Assembly: GCF_030124325.1 (NCBI RefSeq)
Contig: NZ_JASKLR010000003.1
Coordinates: 62,001-126,000, forward strand
Origin: Sinorhizobium sp. 8-89
GTDB taxonomy: Bacteria; Pseudomonadota; Alphaproteobacteria; Rhizobiales; Rhizobiaceae
Length of the DNA stretch: 64,000 nucleotides
Direction: 5' to 3'
Positions 34,377 to 43,073 of the stretch are shown in pieces. Under the pieces are notes generated by a model that worked only from the letters and a program-made list of their open reading frames with translations, made no database searches and was not told the origin of the DNA. How positions within the stretch are numbered: position 1 is the first letter of the stretch; every line of letters starts with the position of its first letter. The translations under genes were made by a program, and so were the position numbers.

Positions 34377-35207
34377 ATGGCACGCAATGTTTCGACCCGA
34401 CGCAAGCTGGTTGTCACGGTCGTCGCCTGGACGGTCGGCATCCTGATCTTCTTCCCGATCCTCTGGACGTTCCTGACGAGCTTCAAGACCGAAGCGCAGG
34501 CGATCGCCTCGCCTCCGTCGCTCCTCTTCTTCGATTGGACGACGGAAAACTACCATGAGGTGCAAAGCCGCTCGGACTATTTCAAGCACTTCATGAATTC
34601 GGTCGTCGTGTCTTTCGGCTCGACGCTGCTCGGCCTCGTCATCGCCATTCCGTCGGCCTGGGCCATGGCCTTCGCGCCGACGAAGCGGACCAAGGACGTG
34701 CTGATGTGGATGCTTTCCACCAAGATGATGCCGCCCGTCGGCGTGCTGGTGCCGATGTATCTGATGTTCCGCAACACGGGGCTTCTCGACACGCGCACCG
34801 GCCTGGTGATCGTCCTGACGCTGATCAACCTGCCGATCATCATCTGGATGCTCTACACCTATTTCAAGGAAATCCCCGGCGAGATTCTCGAAGCGGCACG
34901 CATGGATGGCGCCTCGCTCTCCAAGGAGATCATCTACGTGCTGACGCCGATGGCGATCCCCGGCATTGCCTCGACGCTGCTCCTCAACATCATTCTCGCC
35001 TGGAACGAGGCGTTCTGGACCCTGAACCTGAGCGCGGCGAAAGCGGCACCGCTGACCGCCTTCATCGCCTCCTATTCGAGCCCGGAAGGCCTTTTCTACG
35101 CGAAGCTCTCGGCCGCCTCCACGATGGCGATCGCCCCCATCCTCATTCTCGGCTGGTTCTCGCAGAAGCAGCTTGTACGCGGCCTGACCTTCGGCGCGGT
35201 CAAATAA
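34377..35207 (+). CDS. smoG: Sorbitol/mannitol ABC transporter permease SmoG
   Basis: A 276-residue MalG-type permease with six TM segments. The EAA loop [29 protein letters not shown] is clear. It has the usual C-terminal [12 protein letters not shown]. Three nt separate it from smoF and 10 nt from smoK, so translation is coupled along the operon. Confidence 0.95.
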   Translation: MARNVSTRRKLVVTVVAWTVGILIFFPILWTFLTSFKTEAQAIASPPSLLFFDWTTENYHEVQSRSDYFKHFMNSVVVSFGSTLLGLVIAIPSAWAMAFAPTKRTKDVLMWMLSTKMMPPVGVLVPMYLMFRNTGLLDTRTGLVIVLTLINLPIIIWMLYTYFKEIPGEILEAARMDGASLSKEIIYVLTPMAIPGIASTLLLNIILAWNEAFWTLNLSAAKAAPLTAFIASYSSPEGLFYAKLSAASTMAIAPILILGWFSQKQLVRGLTFGAVK

Positions 35208-35217
35208 GGATACGACC

Positions 35218-36219
35218 ATGGGAAGCATCACACTCAAGAACGTATCGAAAGTCTTCGGCGCCCACGCCGTCATTCCTTCGATCGACCTCGACATCAATGA
35301 CGGCGAATTCGTCGTCTTCGTCGGGCCGTCCGGCTGCGGCAAGTCCACGCTGCTGCGATTGATCGCGGGGCTGGAAGATGTCAGCGACGGCGAGATCGTC
35401 ATCGACGGCAAGAAGGCGACCGACCTGCCGCCGGCAAGGCGCGGCCTCTCGATGGTGTTCCAGTCCTATGCGCTTTATCCGCATATGAGCGTGCGCTCCA
35501 ACATCGCCTTTCCCTTGAAGATGGCGGGCGAGGACAAGGCCGTCATCGACAAGAAGGTGGCTGACGCCGCCCGGGTGCTGAACCTCACCGACTATCTCGA
35601 CCGCAAACCCCGCCAGCTTTCCGGCGGCCAGCGCCAGCGCGTCGCGATCGGCCGCGCCATTGTCCGTCAGCCGGAAGCCTTCCTGTTCGACGAGCCGCTT
35701 TCGAACCTCGATGCGGCGCTGCGTGTCAACATGCGGCTCGAGATCAGTCAGCTTCACCAGCAGCTGAAGACGACGATGGTCTATGTCACCCACGATCAGG
35801 TGGAAGCCATGACAATGGCCGACAAGATCGTCGTGCTCAACCGCGGACGGATCGAGCAGGTGGGCTCGCCGCTCGACCTTTATCACAAGCCGGACAATCT
35901 CTTCGTCGCGGGCTTTATCGGCTCGCCGAAGATGAATTTTATTTCGGGGGCGCCGGCGGCCACCTATCAGGCCCATACGATCGGCATCCGCCCAGAACAT
36001 CTGGTGCTTTCGAAGGACCAGGGAACGTGGAGGGGAACGGTTGGTGTGGCCGAACATCTCGGCTCCGACACCTTCCTGCACGTGAACGCCGACAGCATCG
36101 GCACATTGACGGCGCGCGTCAGCGGCGATTTCGCCGTGACACATGGCGACCAGGTCTTCCTGACGCCGGACGTCCAGCGCCTGCACAAGTTTGACGAAAA
36201 GGGATTGGCAATTCGATGA
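35218..36219 (+). CDS. smoK: Sorbitol/mannitol ABC transporter ATP-binding protein
   Basis: A 333-residue MalK-type ATPase. Walker [10 protein letters not shown] at 36-44, signature [14 protein letters not shown], Walker [13 protein letters not shown], switch His in YVTHD, then a C-terminal TOBE-type regulatory domain (about 240-333). It energises import by SmoE, SmoF and SmoG. The stop overlaps the smoS start by 4 nt. Confidence 0.96.
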   Translation: MGSITLKNVSKVFGAHAVIPSIDLDINDGEFVVFVGPSGCGKSTLLRLIAGLEDVSDGEIVIDGKKATDLPPARRGLSMVFQSYALYPHMSVRSNIAFPLKMAGEDKAVIDKKVADAARVLNLTDYLDRKPRQLSGGQRQRVAIGRAIVRQPEAFLFDEPLSNLDAALRVNMRLEISQLHQQLKTTMVYVTHDQVEAMTMADKIVVLNRGRIEQVGSPLDLYHKPDNLFVAGFIGSPKMNFISGAPAATYQAHTIGIRPEHLVLSKDQGTWRGTVGVAEHLGSDTFLHVNADSIGTLTARVSGDFAVTHGDQVFLTPDVQRLHKFDEKGLAIR

Positions 36220-36989
36220 AACGTCTCGAAGGGAAAAGCGCGCTGATCACCGGGTCCGCGCGGGGAATCGGCCGCGCCTTCGCAGAGGCCTATGTGCGTG
36301 AGGGCGCGACGGTCGCGATTGCCGACATCAATATCGACCGGGCGAAGCAGACGGCCGCGGAAATCGGACCGGCAGCCTACGCCGTCGAAATGGATGTGAC
36401 CCGACAGGAGTCGATCGATGCAGCGATCGCCGCGGTTGTCGAGCGCGCCGGCGGTCTCGATATCCTGATCAACAATGCCGCCCTCTTCGATCTGGCGCCG
36501 GTCGTCGAGATCACCAGAGAAAGTTACGAAAAGCTATTCTCCATCAATGTTGCCGGCACGCTCTTCACGCTGCAGGCGGCCGCCAGGCAGATGATTGCGC
36601 AGGGGCGCGGCGGTAAGATCATCAACATGGCGAGCCAGGCGGGCCGCCGCGGCGAGGCGCTGGTGGCGGTCTATTGCGCGACCAAGGCTGCCATCATCAG
36701 TCTCACGCAATCGGCCGGACTCGATCTCATCAAGCACCGCATCAATGTGAACGCCATTGCCCCGGGCGTCGTCGACGGCGAGCACTGGGAGGGCGTCGAC
36801 GCGCTCTTTGCCAAGTACGAGAACCGTCCGCTCGGCGAAAAAAAGCGGCTGGTCGGCGAAGACGTCCCTTACGGACGGATGGGCACAGCCGAAGATCTCA
36901 CCGGCATGGCGATTTTCCTCGCCTCGCCGGAAGCCGACTACATCGTCGCACAGACCTACAACGTCGATGGCGGCAACTGGATGAGCTGA
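36216..36989 (+). CDS. smoS: Sorbitol dehydrogenase SmoS (short-chain dehydrogenase)
   Basis: A 257-residue NAD-dependent short-chain dehydrogenase that oxidises D-sorbitol to fructose; related enzymes also act on galactitol. TGSARGIG (13-20) binds NAD; catalytic residues are Asn111, Ser140, Tyr153 and Lys157. Length is typical. Overlap of 4 nt with smoK and 39 bp to mtlK place it in the polyol operon. Confidence 0.95.
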   Translation: MKRLEGKSALITGSARGIGRAFAEAYVREGATVAIADINIDRAKQTAAEIGPAAYAVEMDVTRQESIDAAIAAVVERAGGLDILINNAALFDLAPVVEITRESYEKLFSINVAGTLFTLQAAARQMIAQGRGGKIINMASQAGRRGEALVAVYCATKAAIISLTQSAGLDLIKHRINVNAIAPGVVDGEHWEGVDALFAKYENRPLGEKKRLVGEDVPYGRMGTAEDLTGMAIFLASPEADYIVAQTYNVDGGNWMS

Positions 36990-37028
36990 GGCTTCGTCGC
37001 AGGACGGGTTCTCGAAAGGAACGATAGG

Positions 37029-38513
37029 ATGACGACCAAACTCTCCCTCGCCACACTCGATGCCGTCAAGGCCAAGGCTGGCGTTCCGAAGTATGATCGG
37101 CACGATCTCCGGGCCGGCATCGTCCATTTCGGTGTCGGCAACTTTCACCGCGCGCACCAGGCCGTTTATCTCGACGATCTCTTCAACCTGGGGCTCGACC
37201 ATGACTGGGCGATCATCGGGGCAGGGGTGTTGCCGTCGGACGAGGTGATGCGGGCCAAGCTCGAAGCGCAGGATTTCCTGACGACGGTGGTGGAACAGGA
37301 CAACAACCGCACCGGCGCGCATGTCACCGGCGCGATGATCGCCTATCTGAAGCCCGGTGATACGCCGGCCATCGTGGCGCAACTTGCAAGCCCGTTCATT
37401 CGCATCGTGTCGCTGACGATCACCGAAGGCGGCTATTTCATCGATCCGGCGTCGGGCGTTTTCAATCCGGCCCACCCGGCCATCGTCGAGGACGCGCGCA
37501 ATCCAACCTCGCCGAAAACGGTCTTCGGTTTCATTCTGGCAGGCCTCGCCGAGCGTAGAGCCAGGGGCATACCGCCCTTCACCGTCATGTCCTGCGACAA
37601 TATCCCAGGCAATGGCGAGGTGACGCATGCTGCCGTTTCCGGCCTCGCGCGCCTTTCGGATCCCGCATTCGCGGATTGGATCGACTCCAATGTCGCATTT
37701 CCGAATGGCATGGTCGACCGCATCACGCCGGCGACTGGTTCCCGGGAAATCGGTATCGTCGCTTCGGACTACGGCATCGACGATGCATGGCCGGTCTTTT
37801 GCGAAGAATTCAAGCAATGGGTGCTGGAGGATCGTTTCCCGCAAGGCCGCCCCGCATTGGAAAAGGTGGGCGTGCAGTTCGTGCCGGACGTCGCGCCTTA
37901 TGAGCATATGAAGATCCGCATTCTGAACGGCGGCCATGCGGCGATCGCCTATCCGGCCGCGCTGCTCGACATCCATTTCGTCCACGAGGCGATGGAGGAG
38001 CCGCTGATCCGCGCCTTTCTCTCAAAACTCGAGCACGACGAGATCATCCCGGTCATTCCGCCGGTTCCGGACACGGATCTCAAGGATTACTACAAGCTGA
38101 TCGAAACCCGCTTCGCCAATCCGAAGATCGGCGACACGATCCCGCGACTGGCTCAGGACGGTTCGAACCGCCAGCCGAAATTCATCCTGCCTTCGACGGC
38201 CGACCGGCTCCGCCGCGGCGAGGACGTCGTGGGTCTTTCGCTCGTGTCCGCCTTCTGGTGCCGCTACTTCGCCGGCAAATCAGACAGCGGCAAGGATATC
38301 GTCTTCAACGATGAGAGCGCCGACCGGCTGCAGGCCGCCGCCCTTGCGGCCAAGGACGATCCGATGGCCTTTCTTGGGCTCTCCGACATCTTCGGCGATG
38401 TCGCCCGATCCGACCTTTTCCGGCGGCGCTTCGGACATGCATTGAAAACACTCTGGGAAAAGGGCACACGCGCAACGCTCCAGCTCTATCTGGATGGCAA
38501 ACTCGGGGAATAG
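37029..38513 (+). CDS. mtlK: Mannitol 2-dehydrogenase
   Basis: A 494-residue polyol-specific long-chain dehydrogenase that oxidises D-mannitol to fructose with NAD. IVHFGVGNFHRAHQAVYLDDL is the N-terminal dinucleotide-site signature. KIRILNGGHAAIAYPAALL contains the catalytic Lys/Asn/His region. GAAAGGAACGATAGG precedes the ATG. Same order as smoS-mtlK in other rhizobia; fructose would be used by central metabolism. Confidence 0.96.
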   Translation: MTTKLSLATLDAVKAKAGVPKYDRHDLRAGIVHFGVGNFHRAHQAVYLDDLFNLGLDHDWAIIGAGVLPSDEVMRAKLEAQDFLTTVVEQDNNRTGAHVTGAMIAYLKPGDTPAIVAQLASPFIRIVSLTITEGGYFIDPASGVFNPAHPAIVEDARNPTSPKTVFGFILAGLAERRARGIPPFTVMSCDNIPGNGEVTHAAVSGLARLSDPAFADWIDSNVAFPNGMVDRITPATGSREIGIVASDYGIDDAWPVFCEEFKQWVLEDRFPQGRPALEKVGVQFVPDVAPYEHMKIRILNGGHAAIAYPAALLDIHFVHEAMEEPLIRAFLSKLEHDEIIPVIPPVPDTDLKDYYKLIETRFANPKIGDTIPRLAQDGSNRQPKFILPSTADRLRRGEDVVGLSLVSAFWCRYFAGKSDSGKDIVFNDESADRLQAAALAAKDDPMAFLGLSDIFGDVARSDLFRRRFGHALKTLWEKGTRATLQLYLDGKLGE

Positions 38514-38518
38514 AGCCG

Positions 38519-39184
38519 ATGGCGGACGGCCCTGGGCTGATCATTTTCGACTGTGACGGTGTCCTGGTCGACAGCGAGCCGATCTCGCTCGCCGTTCTGG
38601 TCGAGGCGCTGGATGCGGCCGGCGTATCGATGACGACGGCGGAGGCGAGCGAACGCTTTCTGGGCCGCAGTCTGAAGACCATGTCCGCTATCCTTCGCGA
38701 CGAACACGGCCTTGCGACCGACGACGCCTTTCTGGAAGGGATGCGCACGCGTCTCTATGCACGCTTCCGCGAGGAACTGAGGCCCGTTGACGGCATTCGC
38801 CGGGCGGTCGAGCAGCTCGATGGTGCTTGCTGCGTTGCTTCGTCGAGCCAGCCCGAGCGCATTCGTCTTTCCTTGACAGTGACCGGACTGATCGACCTTT
38901 TCGAGCCACACATCTTCAGCGCAAGCATGGTGGCGCACGGCAAACCGGCACCCGATCTCTTCCTTCATGCGAGCGCGCAAATGGGCTACATCCCCGCCGA
39001 CTGCATCGTCGTGGAGGATAGCCCGGCCGGTATCGAAGCGGCGAAAGCCGCCGGCATGCGCGTCTTCGCCTTCGCCGGTGCAAGCCACGCGCGAAACGAC
39101 CTGCACCGGCAGGCGCTGGCCAGACTGGATCCCGATGTGCTGTTTGACGACATGGGCGAATTGATACAGTTTGTCCGGCAGTAA
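38519..39184 (+). CDS. HAD-superfamily sugar-phosphatase-like hydrolase
   Basis: A 221-residue HAD hydrolase of the beta-phosphoglucomutase/phosphatase subgroup. Nucleophile Asp is in FDCDGVLVDSEP (about 8-19), the Thr/Ser motif CVASSSQ, and the acidic motif CIVVEDSPAGIEAA. It starts 5 nt after mtlK and likely dephosphorylates a sugar or polyol phosphate linked to this pathway. The substrate is not determined. Confidence 0.92.
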   Translation: MADGPGLIIFDCDGVLVDSEPISLAVLVEALDAAGVSMTTAEASERFLGRSLKTMSAILRDEHGLATDDAFLEGMRTRLYARFREELRPVDGIRRAVEQLDGACCVASSSQPERIRLSLTVTGLIDLFEPHIFSASMVAHGKPAPDLFLHASAQMGYIPADCIVVEDSPAGIEAAKAAGMRVFAFAGASHARNDLHRQALARLDPDVLFDDMGELIQFVRQ

Positions 39185-39281
39185 TTCAGAACAGGATCGC
39201 GGATCGTGCAGCGGTTTTCTGTCCGTGTCCGACTCTGAGCTCTCTAAAATCACCATGATCTCGGGACGGGGACTTCCATTG

Positions 39282-40865
39282 ATGCGCGAATTGGTCGTTG
39301 CGGTCGATATCGGAACCGGTAGCGCCCGTGCCGGCTTTTTCGACCGGAAAGGCAAGCTTCTCGCGCGGGCCGACAGGCCGATTGCCATGAACCGGCCGGA
39401 AGAAAACCACGCCGAGCATGACTCCGAGGATATCTGGGCGGCCGTGTGCGGGGCGGTCAAGGCGGCACGAGACAACGCCGGTGTCCGGCCCGAGAGCGTT
39501 GCGGCCATCGGTTTCGACGCGACCTGCTCGCTTGTCGTGCGCGACCGCGATGGCGCACCGCTTTCGGTCAATCGCGGCGGTGAAGCGCGCTGGGACACGA
39601 TAGTCTGGCTGGATCACCGGGCGCTGGCGGAGGCCGATTTCTGTACGTCGACGGAGCATCCCGTTCTTCATCATTCCGGCCGCGTGATGTCGCCGGAGAT
39701 GGAAATGCCGAAGCTGATGTGGCTGAAGCGGAACCTGCCGCGGCAATGGGAGAGGGCGGGCTATTTTTTCGATCTTGCGGATTACATGTCGTGGCGCGCG
39801 ACAGGCAGCGCGGCTCGCTCGCGGTGCACCCTGACGGCAAAATGGAATTATCTGGCGCACAAGGGGAGTGGCTGGCAGCAGGACTATCTCGAACAGATCG
39901 GTCTCGGGGACCTTCTCGACCGGGGAAGATTGCCTGACGAAACCCTGCCCGTCGGAAGTGCCGTCGGGCGCTTGAGCGCGGCGGCGGCGGCGGAGCTTGG
40001 GCTCGATACGGAATGCCGCGTTGCACCGGGGCTGATCGACGCCTATGCCGGCGCGCTCGGCGTGCTCGGTGGATTTGCCGCCGAGCCCGCAAATCTCGAA
40101 CGGCAGCTGGCCCTCATCGGCGGCACGTCAAGCTGCATCGTCGCCTTTTCGCGCGATATGAAGCCCGGCTTCGGCATGTGGGGGCCGTATTTCGAAGCGG
40201 TGTTTCCGGGCTGCTGGTTGGTCGAGGGCGGGCAATCGGCGACAGGCGCGCTCCTCGACCATATCGTCCGCATGCATGGTGCCGGGCGGGAGCCGACCGC
40301 GGAGACGCACATGAAGATCATCGAGCGCGTGCAGGAACTGCGTGCGCTGCACGGCCCGAGCTTCGCCGGACGACTGCACGTCCTACCTGATTTTCACGGC
40401 AACCGGTCGCCGCTGGCCGATCCGCATGCGCTCGGCGTCATCAGCGGCCTCGCGCTCGATTCATCCTTTGATGCGCTTTGCCGTCTCTACTGGCGCACCT
40501 GTGTTGCGATTGCGCTCGGAATACGGCACATCCTCGAGATGATGAAAGGGGCGGGATATAACCTCGACACGCTGCACGTGACCGGCGGCCATGTGCGCAA
40601 TCCGTTGCTGATGGAGCTCTATTGCGACGCCACCGGCTGCCGCGTCGTTGCGCCCGAGACGCCCGATGCAGTGCTGCTCGGCACCGCGATGGCGGCTGCT
40701 GTCGCCGGCGGTCTCTATTCCGGTCTCGCAAAGGCCGGATCGGCAATGGCGTGCGGCGGCGAGGTCCGTCTTCCCGATGCTGCCTCGCGCGACTTCTACG
40801 ACCGCGACTATCGGCGGTTTCTCACGCTTTACCGGCATCGCGCCGAGCTGGAGGCGATGCGATAA
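39282..40865 (+). CDS. FGGY-family pentulose kinase
   Basis: A 527-residue carbohydrate kinase. The N-terminal ATP/sugar fold starts MRELVVAVDIGTGSARAGFFD; a conserved substrate region AAIGFDATCSLVV and the C-terminal LHVTGGHVRNPLLMELY belong to the FGGY pentulose kinases (D-ribulokinase-like group). Start chosen at ATG 39282 rather than a longer form running back over the HAD stop. It lies 97 bp after the HAD gene and is the last gene of the polyol cluster. It would phosphorylate a ketopentose such as ribulose or xylulose. Confidence 0.92.
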   Translation: MRELVVAVDIGTGSARAGFFDRKGKLLARADRPIAMNRPEENHAEHDSEDIWAAVCGAVKAARDNAGVRPESVAAIGFDATCSLVVRDRDGAPLSVNRGGEARWDTIVWLDHRALAEADFCTSTEHPVLHHSGRVMSPEMEMPKLMWLKRNLPRQWERAGYFFDLADYMSWRATGSAARSRCTLTAKWNYLAHKGSGWQQDYLEQIGLGDLLDRGRLPDETLPVGSAVGRLSAAAAAELGLDTECRVAPGLIDAYAGALGVLGGFAAEPANLERQLALIGGTSSCIVAFSRDMKPGFGMWGPYFEAVFPGCWLVEGGQSATGALLDHIVRMHGAGREPTAETHMKIIERVQELRALHGPSFAGRLHVLPDFHGNRSPLADPHALGVISGLALDSSFDALCRLYWRTCVAIALGIRHILEMMKGAGYNLDTLHVTGGHVRNPLLMELYCDATGCRVVAPETPDAVLLGTAMAAAVAGGLYSGLAKAGSAMACGGEVRLPDAASRDFYDRDYRRFLTLYRHRAELEAMR

Positions 40866-40893
40866 CGGTGCCGCGTCGATGTCATTTTTTATT

Positions 40894-40918
40894 GGAACCT
40901 TTTTTTCCTTCGCGCGTT
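40894..40918 (+). promoter_or_regulatory. Perfect EcfG (RpoE2) promoter for a small RNA
   Basis: GGAAC (40894-40898), 16-bp spacer, CGTT (40915-40918). This is the same form as the two promoters in the rsiB1/rsiA1 gap (GGAAC-N16/17-CGTT). The expected start of transcription is about 40925. No protein gene follows on this strand before a terminator at 41.05 kb. Confidence 0.8.
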
Positions 40919-40924
40919 TTTGCG

Positions 40925-41053
40925 TACAACCGGACGGTGGCGCACATCGCCCCCAATGTGACGCCGGAGGCATACCGCCGGTTGCCAACTCACATCCCCT
41001 CTGTGAGTTGATTCAGCTCAGCCAGTGCCCTTCCCTCGGCACTGGCTGTTTTG
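40925..41053 (+). ncRNA. Candidate stress-regulated small RNA with three C-rich loops
   Basis: About 129 nt from the predicted EcfG start to an intrinsic terminator, with no plausible ORF. Stem-loop 1: CAACCGG (40927-40933) pairs with CCGGTTG (40978-40984), extended by CGGT/ACCG and, above a bulge containing GGAGG, by GGCG-CACAT/ATGTG-CGCC, with loop CGCCCCCA (40948-40955). Stem-loop 2: CAACTCACA/TGTGAGTTG (40986-41010), loop TCCCCTC. Stem-loop 3 is the terminator with loop CTTCCCTC. C-rich loops are typical of RNAs that pair with Shine-Dalgarno sequences. It resembles in logic, not by proven homology, the Caulobacter stress RNA GsrN. Existence of the RNA is inference. Confidence 0.65.
41020..41053 (+). 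terminator. Intrinsic terminator of the candidate small RNA
   Basis: AGCCAGTGCC (41020-41029)/GGCACTGGCT (41038-41047), perfect 10-bp stem with 8-nt loop, followed by GTTTTGCG. The T-run is on the plus strand only, so it serves plus-strand transcription, not the converging rsiB1. Confidence 0.8.
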
Positions 41054-41111
41054 CGTTTGGCACCGTGAGCTTTTCAGAAAGATCTCAGGAATATCGCGGT
41101 TGGTTTGCGGC

Positions 41112-41906
41112 TCAGGCCGCCGCTTTCGTCGACTCGTTGAAGAAGAGTGCCTGGCTGATAAGCGCCTTGACCATGTCAGGGTTGAAGGGCTTTGTAACAA
41201 GGAATGTCGGCTCGGGCCGTTCGCCGGTAAGCAGCCTTTCGGGGAATGCGGTGATGAAAATCACCGGGATGGCGCTGGTTTTAAGGATCTCGTTGACGGC
41301 ATCTATGCCGGAACTGCCGTCGGCCAACTGGATGTCGGCGAGCACCATTCCCGGCTTGGTTTCCTTGTAAAGAGCGATTGCCTCGTCCCGGGTGCGTGCA
41401 ATACCGGTGACGTGATGGCCGAGGCTCTTGACCATCTGTTCGATGTCGATCGCGATCAGCGGTTCATCCTCTATAATCATGATATCGGTGGCAACCTGGC
41501 GGGAGATTTCCTGCGAGGCCCGCTCGAGAAGATCGCTTAATCTGGCTGAATCGACGTTAAGCACCTCTGCAGCCTCGGATGGGCTGAAGCCCTCGACCGA
41601 CACGAGCAGAAAGGCCTGGCGAGCAAGCGGTGACACCGCCGCAAGGTTGACCGACGCCCGTTGTTCCCAGGCGAAGGGCGAAACCGGCTCCGGGATCAGG
41701 ACCGAGGATGAACCAAACAATGAAGTGTAGAGGCGAAACAAGGCGACCCTGTCGCTGCTTGCTTCTGGAAAGATCGTGGTATCGGCGATAAGAGCTTCAA
41801 GAACCGCGGCTACATAAGCATCGCCCGAAGTTTGTGAGCCGGTCAGCGCGCGTGAGTAACGGCGCAAATAAGGCAGAAGTGGAGCGATCCGGTTCGACAG
41901 TGCCAT
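41112..41906 (-). CDS. rsiB1: PhyR-type response regulator RsiB1 (anti-anti-sigma)
   Basis: A 264-residue regulator with an N-terminal sigma-like domain (about 1-135, EcfG mimic) and a C-terminal receiver domain (about 140-255) with phospho-acceptor Asp191 in MVLADIQLADG and Lys in LVTKPFNPD. When phosphorylated it binds the anti-sigma factor and frees RpoE2. Described as RsiB1 in S. meliloti. It is divergent from rsiA1-rpoE2, sharing a 137-bp region with back-to-back EcfG promoters. Confidence 0.96.
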   Translation of the reverse strand: MALSNRIAPLLPYLRRYSRALTGSQTSGDAYVAAVLEALIADTTIFPEASSDRVALFRLYTSLFGSSSVLIPEPVSPFAWEQRASVNLAAVSPLARQAFLLVSVEGFSPSEAAEVLNVDSARLSDLLERASQEISRQVATDIMIIEDEPLIAIDIEQMVKSLGHHVTGIARTRDEAIALYKETKPGMVLADIQLADGSSGIDAVNEILKTSAIPVIFITAFPERLLTGERPEPTFLVTKPFNPDMVKALISQALFFNESTKAAA

Positions 41907-41950
41907 GCAGGACTCCCTCGGTCAGTTTTTTATTTCTGTCACCACGCGGA

Positions 41951-41975
41951 AACGCCCCGCCGAAAAAAAGGTTCC
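41951..41975 (-). promoter_or_regulatory. EcfG (RpoE2) promoter of rsiB1
   Basis: On the minus strand GGAAC (41975-41971), 16-bp spacer, CGTT (41954-41951). About 45 bp before the rsiB1 start codon. A perfect match, supporting autoregulation by RpoE2. Confidence 0.85.
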
Positions 41976-41980
41976 GCGCC

Positions 41981-42006
41981 GGAACATTTCATTTTTCCTC
42001 TGCGTT
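41981..42006 (+). promoter_or_regulatory. EcfG (RpoE2) promoter of rsiA1-rpoE2
   Basis: GGAAC (41981-41985), 17-bp spacer, CGTT (42003-42006), 37 bp before rsiA1. With the opposite promoter the -35 elements form GTTCC-N5-GGAAC, so the two sites are only 5 bp apart. Confidence 0.88.
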
Positions 42007-42043
42007 ATGGTGCAGGCGAACTCTCGAAGGTGACGATTGTAAA

Positions 42044-42256
42044 ATGAGGTATAATTCAGGGGCAGGGCGGCCGATTGGCACAAGCTCGTCGACCGACGAT
42101 CCGAATGCACAGATCGCGGCGAAGCTGAAAGCGCTCTATCAATCAGTACAGGAGGAGGCGATTCCAACCCGCTTTCTCGATCTGCTGGAAAAGCTGGACG
42201 CAGCGGAACAGCACTCGACTCTGCAAGGCCGATCGGCTCTGCAAGGCAGGGAGTAA
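42044..42256 (+). CDS. rsiA1: NepR-type anti-sigma factor RsiA1
   Basis: A 70-residue cytoplasmic anti-sigma factor that holds RpoE2 inactive until phosphorylated RsiB1 binds it. The NepR core QIAAKLKALYQSVQEEAIP and RFLDLLEKLDAAE spans 23-55. The C-terminal tail carries a short repeat (LQGRSALQGRE). Start at ATG 42044 with GAAGGTG upstream; a longer in-frame ORF would run back through both promoters. It is 8 nt before rpoE2. Confidence 0.92.
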   Translation: MRYNSGAGRPIGTSSSTDDPNAQIAAKLKALYQSVQEEAIPTRFLDLLEKLDAAEQHSTLQGRSALQGRE

Positions 42257-42264
42257 CCGCCGGA

Positions 42265-42819
42265 ATGTCGTCCGAAAACCAAGAATTCAAGCGTGAGATG
42301 CTTGCTGCACTGCCAAGCCTGCGCGCTTTTGCCATGTCGCTGATCGGTCGCCACGACCGCGCGGACGATCTCGTGCAAGACACGATCATGAAAGCCTGGG
42401 CGAAACAGGACCATTTCGAGATCGGTACCAACATGAAGGCTTGGCTCTTTACGATCCTGCGCAACGAGCTTTACAGCCAGATGCGCAAGCGCGGCCGGGA
42501 GATCCAGGACAGCGACGGCCATTTCACCGAAACCCTTGCCCACCACCCCGAGCAATATGGTTCGCTCGATCTTCAGGATTTCCGGCGGGCTTTGGATCAG
42601 CTGCCACCGGACCAGCGTGAAGCCATCATTCTGGTCGGCGCGTCCGGTTTTTCCTACGAAGAAGCCGCCACGATCTGCGGCTGCGCACTGGGCACCATCA
42701 AGAGCCGGGTCAATCGCGCCCGCCAGCGTCTGCAGGAAATTCTCCAGGTGAAGGGCGAGAACGATTACGGCCCTGATGAGACGTCGGCGCCCATCACCTC
42801 GCGCGCCTTCGTTTCATGA
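42265..42819 (+). CDS. rpoE2: EcfG-type general stress sigma factor RpoE2
   Basis: A 184-residue ECF sigma factor of the EcfG group, master of the alphaproteobacterial general stress response. Region 2 has HDRADDLVQDTIMKAW and MKAWLFTILRNELYS; region 4 has LPPDQREAIILVGASGFSYEEAATICGCALGTIKSRVNRAR. It recognises GGAAC...TT promoters, three of which lie within 2 kb here. Encoded 8 nt after rsiA1. Confidence 0.96.
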   Translation: MSSENQEFKREMLAALPSLRAFAMSLIGRHDRADDLVQDTIMKAWAKQDHFEIGTNMKAWLFTILRNELYSQMRKRGREIQDSDGHFTETLAHHPEQYGSLDLQDFRRALDQLPPDQREAIILVGASGFSYEEAATICGCALGTIKSRVNRARQRLQEILQVKGENDYGPDETSAPITSRAFVS

Positions 42820-42915
42820 TATTCTCGCGCGCTCTCGACGTCAGACCGTTGCAAGGCGAAGGCGGTCCTGCTTTTTTGCTGCGAGCACCGATCACTGGTG
42901 TGACGGCCGGAACCT

Positions 42916-43024
42916 GCTACAGCGTCCTTTGCGCGTCTTTTCAGACGCGCAAAGGACGCTGTAGCACTTTGAACTGCTGCATGTTCTTAACCTTAGATCG
43001 GGTACGATTTAAGGAAACATGCAG
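42916..43024 (+). repeat. RIME1-like element, copy 6 (best preserved)
   Basis: First palindrome is a perfect 23-bp stem (42916-42938 with 42943-42965, loop TTTC). Then GCACTTTGAACTGCTGCATG and the second palindrome CTGCATGTT (42977-42985)/AACATGCAG (43016-43024), enclosing CCTTAGATCG/CGATTTAAGG. About 109 bp in total. It lies between rpoE2 and rsiC and could uncouple the two transcripts. Confidence 0.8.
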
Positions 43025-43073
43025 TGGACCCTGATCGGTTCTGCTGCGGGTGCGCGACTTGGAGTTGGACCGG

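Noticed and set aside
33486-35411. 641-codon open frame on the minus strand opposite smoF and smoG
   Set aside because: Antisense shadow covering two coupled permease genes.
42909-42935. GGAAC before the RIME as a promoter for rsiC
   Set aside because: No CGTT at the right distance, and the following bases belong to the RIME stem.
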